This document shows positions 21,836-26,017 of a stretch of 26,017 nt of DNA, piece by piece. Where the stretch lies: positions 1 through 26,017 of the forward strand of contig CAYSNW010000059.1 in the NCBI GenBank assembly GCA_964432415.1, read 5' to 3'. The stretch's first letter is position 1. The number at the start of each line of letters is the position of its first letter. Made by a program: the position numbers and the translations under genes. The notes below the pieces were generated by a model. The model did no database searches, was not told where the DNA came from, and saw only the letters and a program-made list of their open reading frames with translations. Source of the DNA: JAFECT01 sp964432415. GTDB taxonomy: Bacteria > Pseudomonadota > Alphaproteobacteria > Caulobacterales > Caulobacteraceae.

Positions 21836-23041
21836 TCAGGGCTTCGGGGTGATCTTGAGGATCACCCCCGCCGTCTCGTCGGTCAGCACATAGAGGGCGC
21901 CGTCCGGCCCCTGGCGCACGTCGCGGATACGTTTCTTCAGGGCGGTGAGCAGGCGCTCCTCGCCGACCACCCGGCCGCCCTTGAGCACCAGCCGGTCGAG
22001 CTGCTGGCCGCGCAGGCCGCCGATGAACAGATCGCCCTGCCACTCCGGGAACAGGGCGCCGCTGTAGAAGGTCATGCCCGAGGGCGCGATCACCGGATCC
22101 CAGTAGTAGAGCGGCTGCTCCATTCCCGGCTGAACCGTCAGGCCGCGCCCGATCGGCAGGCCGTTGTAGTCGATGCCGTAGGTGATCGCCGGCCAGCCGT
22201 AGTTGCGACCGGCCTGGGCGATATTGATCTCGTCGCCGCCGCGCGGGCCATGCTCCACCGTCCACAGCCGCCCGGTGGCGTCCAGCGTCGCGCCCTCCGG
22301 GTTGCGGTGACCGTAGGACCAGATCTCGGGCCGTGCGCCCTTGCGCTTGACGAAGGGGTTGTCGGCCGGGACCGAACCGTCGGGACGGATGCGGACGACC
22401 TTGCCCAGGTCGTTGTCCAGGCTCTGGGCCTTGTCCTTCAGCTCGAAGCGGTCGCCCACGGTGATGAACAGGTTACCGTCGCGCGCGACCACGATGCGCG
22501 AGCCCACGTTCTTGTCGTCGTCGTAGCCCGGCTCGGCGTGGAAAATCACCTTCAGCGACCTCAGCGCCCCGGCGTCGGCATCGAGTTCGGCGCGGGCGAC
22601 CGCGATGCCGCTCGTCGCGCCGCGGGGCTCAAGATAGCTGAAGTAGATCGTGTGGTTGGTGGCGAAGCCCGGGTCGAGGGCGACGTCGAGCAGACCGCCC
22701 TGCGACTTGGCCTCCACCGCCGGCACGCCCGAGACCGGGGCCGAGAGCTTGCCGTCGGCGCCGACGATCCGGAGCCGCCCGGGCCGCTCGCTGACCAGCA
22801 TGCGCCCGTCCGGCAGGAACTGCAGGGCCCAGGGATGGTCGAGGCCGCTCGCCACGACAGCGGTCTGATAGGCGGTCGCGGAACGCACCGCCGGCGCACG
22901 AGTCTGGCCGGAGAAGGCCGGGACCTGGCCGGTGGCCTCCGGCGGTTTGGTCTCCACCGGCGCCGACTGGGCGCTGGAGGCGCGGGGCCCGCAGGCCGTG
23001 AGCGCGGCGGCGGCGATGACCAGGGGCAGGACGCGGCGCAT
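21836..23041 (-). CDS. PQQ-dependent sugar dehydrogenase lipoprotein (Asd/YliI-like)
   Basis: A 401-residue lipoprotein with signal MRRVLPLVIAAAALTAC (lipobox LTAC, Gly at +2) and a Pro-rich linker, followed by a six-bladed propeller of the glucose/sorbosone dehydrogenase family. Hallmarks include GLDHPWALQFLPDGRMLVSE, RPGRLRIV, GLLDVALDPGF, FITVGDRFELKDKAQSLDND and LGKVVRIRPDGS, WSYGHRNPEG and EHGPRGGDEIN, where the family binds PQQ and calcium. Such enzymes oxidise aldoses in the periplasm, provided PQQ is made or taken up; no pqq genes are visible. AGGAGG precedes the ATG. It is the last gene of a three-gene operon, nine bases after asnB. Confidence 0.9.
   Translation of the reverse strand: MRRVLPLVIAAAALTACGPRASSAQSAPVETKPPEATGQVPAFSGQTRAPAVRSATAYQTAVVASGLDHPWALQFLPDGRMLVSERPGRLRIVGADGKLSAPVSGVPAVEAKSQGGLLDVALDPGFATNHTIYFSYLEPRGATSGIAVARAELDADAGALRSLKVIFHAEPGYDDDKNVGSRIVVARDGNLFITVGDRFELKDKAQSLDNDLGKVVRIRPDGSVPADNPFVKRKGARPEIWSYGHRNPEGATLDATGRLWTVEHGPRGGDEINIAQAGRNYGWPAITYGIDYNGLPIGRGLTVQPGMEQPLYYWDPVIAPSGMTFYSGALFPEWQGDLFIGGLRGQQLDRLVLKGGRVVGEERLLTALKKRIRDVRQGPDGALYVLTDETAGVILKITPKP
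21846..21868. terminator. Strong hairpin inside the 3' end of the sugar dehydrogenase gene
   Basis: GGGGTGATC-TTGAG-GATCACCCC is a perfect 9-bp stem with a 5-base loop. It is encoded by the last codons of the dehydrogenase and lies 15 bases after the stop of the convergent VOC gene, so it could end VOC transcription. No U-run follows on either strand. Confidence 0.45.
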
Positions 23042-23050
23042 GGGACCTCC

Positions 23051-24790
23051 TCAGACGCGGATCAGGGCCTCCAGCGCCGCCTTGGGCTCGGCGCCGTCGA
23101 TGTGGATGGACCACCACAGGGCATAGAACAACAGCGGCCAGCGCGCGGGTTCCTGGCCCTCGGCGGCGAAAACGGCGCGCACCGCCTCGGGGTCGCAAAC
23201 CTGGGCGATGGCGGGATGGTCCGCGATGCGAGGGCCGAGATCCGCGGCGCGCGGCGCCAGCCAGGCGCCGACCGGCACGGTGAAGCCCTGCTTCTTCGCC
23301 CACGGGTCGGCGGCGGGACAGTGCTTCTCGAGCCAGAGCCGCAGCAGCCGCTTGCCGTAGCGGCCCTTGACCTTGAAGCGGTCGGGCAGATGGAAGGCGA
23401 ACTGCGCCACCCGCTCATCCAGGAAGGGCGTGCGGCCCTCCAGCCCGTGGGCCATCAGGCAGCGGTCGAGCTTCAGCAGCAGGTCGGCGTGCAGCCAGGT
23501 CTTGATGTCGGCGATCTGGGCGCCCTGCAGGGGCGTGGACCCGTACATGGTGACCCACTCCGAGGTCGCCTGGCGCCAGCGGTCCAGGGCGCCCATGCCG
23601 CCGTCCTTCAGCCAGGGTGCGTCCACCTGGGGCTCGGCCGGTCGGCCCCCCAGCCAGCGGGGCCTAAGCGAGCGGCGATAGCGGCCGTAGCCGGCGAACA
23701 GCTCGTCGCCCCCCTCCCCGGTCAGGACCACGGTCAGGGTTCCCTTGGCGGCCTCCGCCAGCTTGTAGGTCGGAAGCGTCGCATAGTCGGCGGTGGGCTC
23801 GTCCAGCGCCCAGGCCACACCGGGCAGCAGGCGCCAGAAGTCCTCCTCGGTGAAGGTGGTCTCGCGCCAGTCCAGATTCAGGGCGCGCGCCACCCGCTCG
23901 GCGGCGGCGCGCTCGTCGCGCGCGCCCTCGGCCTCGAAGCCGCAGGTGAAGGCGGTGACCGGCCGGGAATTGAGCCGGCTCATCAGGGTGGCGATCGTGG
24001 CCGAGTCGATGCCGCCGGACAGGAACAGGCCGTAGGGCACGTCCGAGCGCTGGTGCACCCGCACGCTGTCCTCCAGCACCGCGTCCAGCGCGGTCACCGC
24101 CTCTTCGATGCTGCCCATCGGCCCCGGCTGGGCCGACAGCCAGGCCTGGCCGAGCGATCCCGGCTCAACGTCGGAGGGGTCGGACTTGAAGGAGAGGGTC
24201 GCGCCCGGCGCCAGGCGGCAGACGTCCTTGAAGATGGTGCCTTCGCCGAGCGTATAGCCCAGCGCCAGCAGTTCCTCGGCGCGGGCGGGGACCACCTCGC
24301 GCTTCCAGTCCTTGCCCATCAGCGCGCGGGGCTCGGAGGCGAAGCTCAGGGTCTTGCCCTCGCGCACCCAGTAGAGCGGCTTGATGCCGAAGGGATCGCG
24401 CGCCAGCCAGCGGCAGCCGTCCTTGCCGATCAGGCAGAAGGCGAACATGCCGCGCAGACGCTCGAAGGCGTCCGAGCCCTCGTCGCCATAGAGGTGCAGT
24501 AAGGGCTCGAAGTCCGAGCCGGTGTGCAGGACCGGGTCGAGCCCGAAATCGCGGGTCAGCTCGACGTAGTTGTAGATCTCGCCGTTGCCGATGACGGTCG
24601 ATCCCGCCGCGTGCAGGGGCTGCCAGCCCCCGACCAGGTCGATGATCGACAGCCGGGCGTGTCCAAGGGAAAAGCCCTCGCCGTCCTCGGTGCGGATGCC
24701 GTTGGGTCCGCGGTGGGCCAGGGTCTCGATCAGGGGCCCGGCGGCGCCCGCCTTGATCCCCGGGCCCAGCAGGCCGGCTATGCCGCACAT
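23051..24790 (-). CDS. asnB: Asparagine synthetase (glutamine-hydrolysing), AsnB type
   Basis: This 579-residue enzyme makes asparagine, or amidates another carboxylate, from glutamine and ATP. Cys2 (MCGIAG) is the glutaminase nucleophile, with RGPNG and NGEIYNY in the class II amidotransferase domain. The PP-loop SGGIDS is at 258-263 in the synthetase domain, with GEGGDELFAGYGRYRR and the EGRTPFLDE segment. AsnB-like proteins of this kind often sit in surface-polysaccharide clusters and may amidate sugar acids rather than aspartate; the glycosyltransferase next door supports that alternative but does not prove it. Its start overlaps the glycosyltransferase stop by 13 bases. Confidence 0.92.
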   Translation of the reverse strand: MCGIAGLLGPGIKAGAAGPLIETLAHRGPNGIRTEDGEGFSLGHARLSIIDLVGGWQPLHAAGSTVIGNGEIYNYVELTRDFGLDPVLHTGSDFEPLLHLYGDEGSDAFERLRGMFAFCLIGKDGCRWLARDPFGIKPLYWVREGKTLSFASEPRALMGKDWKREVVPARAEELLALGYTLGEGTIFKDVCRLAPGATLSFKSDPSDVEPGSLGQAWLSAQPGPMGSIEEAVTALDAVLEDSVRVHQRSDVPYGLFLSGGIDSATIATLMSRLNSRPVTAFTCGFEAEGARDERAAAERVARALNLDWRETTFTEEDFWRLLPGVAWALDEPTADYATLPTYKLAEAAKGTLTVVLTGEGGDELFAGYGRYRRSLRPRWLGGRPAEPQVDAPWLKDGGMGALDRWRQATSEWVTMYGSTPLQGAQIADIKTWLHADLLLKLDRCLMAHGLEGRTPFLDERVAQFAFHLPDRFKVKGRYGKRLLRLWLEKHCPAADPWAKKQGFTVPVGAWLAPRAADLGPRIADHPAIAQVCDPEAVRAVFAAEGQEPARWPLLFYALWWSIHIDGAEPKAALEALIRV

Positions 24791-25827
24791 GTCGCGTCTC
24801 CGGCCCGTTCGAACAAGGTGCGCCAGCGCGCCACGATGGCCGCCTTGGAAAACTCCGCCTCGACCCTTTGGCTCCCGCGGGCCGCCAGGCGCGCGCCCAG
24901 CATCCGGTCGTCGATCAGGCTGCCGACCGCGGCGGTGAAGGCCTCCACGTCGTCGATGGGGGTCAGCAGCCCGTCCTCGTCGTCGCGAATCAACGAGGCC
25001 GGGCCCTTGGAGGCCGCGGCGACCACGGGCAGGCCATAGGCCCAGGCCTGGATCACCGTATTGCCGAGCGGCTCGAAGCGGGAGGGAAAGGCGCAGACAT
25101 CCGCCGCCCGGTAGAGCGCGCCCGCGTCCGATCGCCAGCCGAGGAAACGCACCCGCTCGGCCACGCCCAAGTCAGCGGCCAAGGCCTTCAGTTCGGTTTC
25201 CAACGGCCCGGCGCCCGCGATCCACAACCAGGCGTCTGGCAGATTCGCCAGCGCCCTGAGACTGACGTCATGGGCCTTGGCGTCATGCAGGCGGCCCATA
25301 CCGAGCAGCAGCGGCACGCCCTCGGGGGTGTCGAGCGAGGCGCGCGCAACCGGCGCGCCGGCGGTGGCCTCCGCGAAGTTCGGCACATACTCGACCCGGT
25401 CGGCAGGCCAGCCCTGGCCCACGATCCAGTCGCAGATGTCCTGGGTGTTGCCCACCAGCCGGTCGAAGCCGCGATAATTCTTCAGGTCGTAGTAGCCGCC
25501 GAGGCGCCCGATCCGGGCCCAGGGTCCGGGCGCGCAATGCCGGGCCGCGCGGCTCATCCAGGCTACCTTCACCCGCGCCTGACGGGACCGCGCATAGGCC
25601 GAGACCGCCGGTCGGGTGAACAGGTCTAGCGGGCCGCCGAAGCCGAAGGTCCGGGTGGGAACGGCCGCGGCAGCCAGCGCAGCCTCGCGCCCGGCGTTGG
25701 CGCGGATCGCGGCCGCGGTCGGCAGCCCCGCCTGATGCAGGGCGCGCACCAGGTCGACGAAATAGGTCTCCGCCCCGCCCTCTCCGGCGGAACCCAACAG
25801 ATGGACGGTGGACGGGGCCGGGGTCAT
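24778..25827 (-). CDS. GT4-family glycosyltransferase
   Basis: The 349-residue GT-B enzyme has an N-terminal acceptor domain beginning VHLLGSAGEGGAETYFVDLV and a C-terminal donor domain with LLGMGRLHDAKAHDVSLRAL, WIAGAGPLETELKALA and VCAFPSRFEPLGNTVIQAWA. In the usual E-X7-E motif of GT4 enzymes the second Glu is replaced by Gln here (EPLGNTVIQ). It probably transfers a sugar from a nucleotide donor to a surface glycan or lipopolysaccharide precursor; no other glycan genes are visible. The ATG at 25827 has no Shine-Dalgarno and a -10 just upstream, so it may be leaderless. It is the first gene of the operon with asnB and the sugar dehydrogenase. Confidence 0.9.
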   Translation of the reverse strand: MTPAPSTVHLLGSAGEGGAETYFVDLVRALHQAGLPTAAAIRANAGREAALAAAAVPTRTFGFGGPLDLFTRPAVSAYARSRQARVKVAWMSRAARHCAPGPWARIGRLGGYYDLKNYRGFDRLVGNTQDICDWIVGQGWPADRVEYVPNFAEATAGAPVARASLDTPEGVPLLLGMGRLHDAKAHDVSLRALANLPDAWLWIAGAGPLETELKALAADLGVAERVRFLGWRSDAGALYRAADVCAFPSRFEPLGNTVIQAWAYGLPVVAAASKGPASLIRDDEDGLLTPIDDVEAFTAAVGSLIDDRMLGARLAARGSQRVEAEFSKAAIVARWRTLFERAGDATCAA

Positions 25828-25836
25828 GCGAGCGGC

Positions 25837-25864
25837 AAACTAGCGGGGCCTTGGCGCGGAGCAA
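25837..25864 (-). promoter_or_regulatory. Possible promoter for the glycosyltransferase operon
   Basis: On the minus strand TTGCTC (25864-25859), a 16-base spacer and TAGTTT (25842-25837, inside GCTAGTTT) would start transcription about three bases before the ATG, giving an almost leaderless message. Confidence 0.33.
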
Positions 25865-25901
25865 GGGCGCCGCGCAGTTCGTCTCACATGGCGATGGCCG
25901 C

Positions 25902-25930
25902 TTGAACGAAGCGGTCCTCGACTATATAGC
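25902..25930 (+). promoter_or_regulatory. Promoter of the tRNA gene
   Basis: TTGAAC (25902-25907), a 17-base spacer and TATAGC (25925-25930) inside ACTATATAGC lie just before the tRNA; start would be near 25937, nine bases before its first base. An 8-bp inverted repeat, ACGAAGCG (25906-25913) and CGCTTCGT (25930-25937), brackets the -10. Confidence 0.6.
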
Positions 25931-25945
25931 GCTTCGTCCCGCTCA

Positions 25946-26017
25946 GGCTGGGTAGCTCAGATGGTTAGAGCGGTGGATTCATAACCCACAGGTCGGCGGT
26001 TCGATCCCGCCCCCAGC
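25946..26017 (+). tRNA. tRNA with CAU anticodon, probably elongator tRNA-Met (3' end cut)
   Basis: The cloverleaf can be drawn fully: acceptor GGCTGGG (25946-25952), D-stem GCTC/GAGC, anticodon loop TTCATAA with CAT at 25980-25982, variable AGGTC, T-arm GGCGG-TTCGATC-CCGCC and the 3' acceptor strand CCCAGC. The last acceptor base, discriminator and CCA lie beyond the window. The 5' GG paired at the acceptor end argues against initiator tRNA, whose 1-72 pair is mismatched. tRNA-Ile with lysidine-modified CAU is a possible alternative. The anticodon stem has one A.C mismatch next to the loop (25977/25985). Confidence 0.93.

Noticed and set aside
22250..24502. 750-codon open frame on the plus strand
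   Set aside because: It lies antisense to asnB and the sugar dehydrogenase, has low-complexity Gly/Arg/Gln/His-rich composition and no recognisable domain. It is a GC-rich shadow.
1..26017. Search for CRISPR arrays, insertion sequences, integrases, phage or toxin-antitoxin genes
   Set aside because: No direct-repeat/spacer series, transposase, integrase or toxin-antitoxin pair was recognised. The tRNA at the right edge could be an integration site, but nothing beyond it is visible.

Overview
The window is GC-rich, densely coded DNA that looks like the chromosome of an alphaproteobacterium of the Caulobacteraceae (Caulobacter/Phenylobacterium type). The main clue is the flagellar locus at the left edge. 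A fliK-like gene and flgK-flgL diverge from a 375-base control region carrying two back-to-back sigma54 promoters and a dyad that resembles the FlbD-bound ftr elements known between flbG and flaN in Caulobacter. I see no insertion sequence, phage gene, CRISPR array or integrase, and the rest reads as ordinary core and accessory chromosome.

Layout. (1) 1-3884: partial fliK (-), then flgK-flgL (+). (2) 3893-8337: a short SRPBCC protein (-), an AdaA-like methylphosphotriester sensor, mnmA (tRNA 2-thiolation), and three consecutive DUF4232-type lipoproteins, the middle one fused to an MliC-like lysozyme-inhibitor domain. (3) 8342-12044: an HxlR regulator divergent from a thioesterase-thiolase pair, then an exported alpha/beta hydrolase. 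(4) 12043-14340 (-): a cold-shock/RNA module (csp, an IF-1 with a C-terminal tail, and a DEAD-box helicase behind a long, probably structured leader). (5) 14534-17705 (-): pirin and an exported amidohydrolase. (6) 17927-19943: a secreted DUF2059-like protein convergent with an exported beta-propeller protein. (7) 20021-21831: an Lrp/AsnC regulator (-) divergent from a WYL regulator, which is followed by a VOC protein with a Tat-like signal. (8) 21836-25827 (-): a tight operon of GT4 glycosyltransferase, asparagine synthetase and PQQ-type sugar dehydrogenase lipoprotein. (9) 25946-end: a tRNA with a CAU anticodon, cut by the window edge.

How the parts work together. FlgK and FlgL join the hook to the filament and are co-translated (TGATG overlap). 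The cold-shock protein, IF-1 and helicase would act together on mRNA structure and translation initiation. The WYL regulator has a perfect palindrome just before the VOC gene and a matching half-site before itself, so it probably controls both. No clearly new defence or mobile system is visible. The best leads are regulatory: the symmetric ftr dyad between the sigma54 promoters, a 5' hairpin plus small ORF in the flgK leader, the WYL operator, the lipoprotein cluster with its SD-sequestering dyad, and the structured helicase and csp leaders. All promoters and operators are read by eye and untested.
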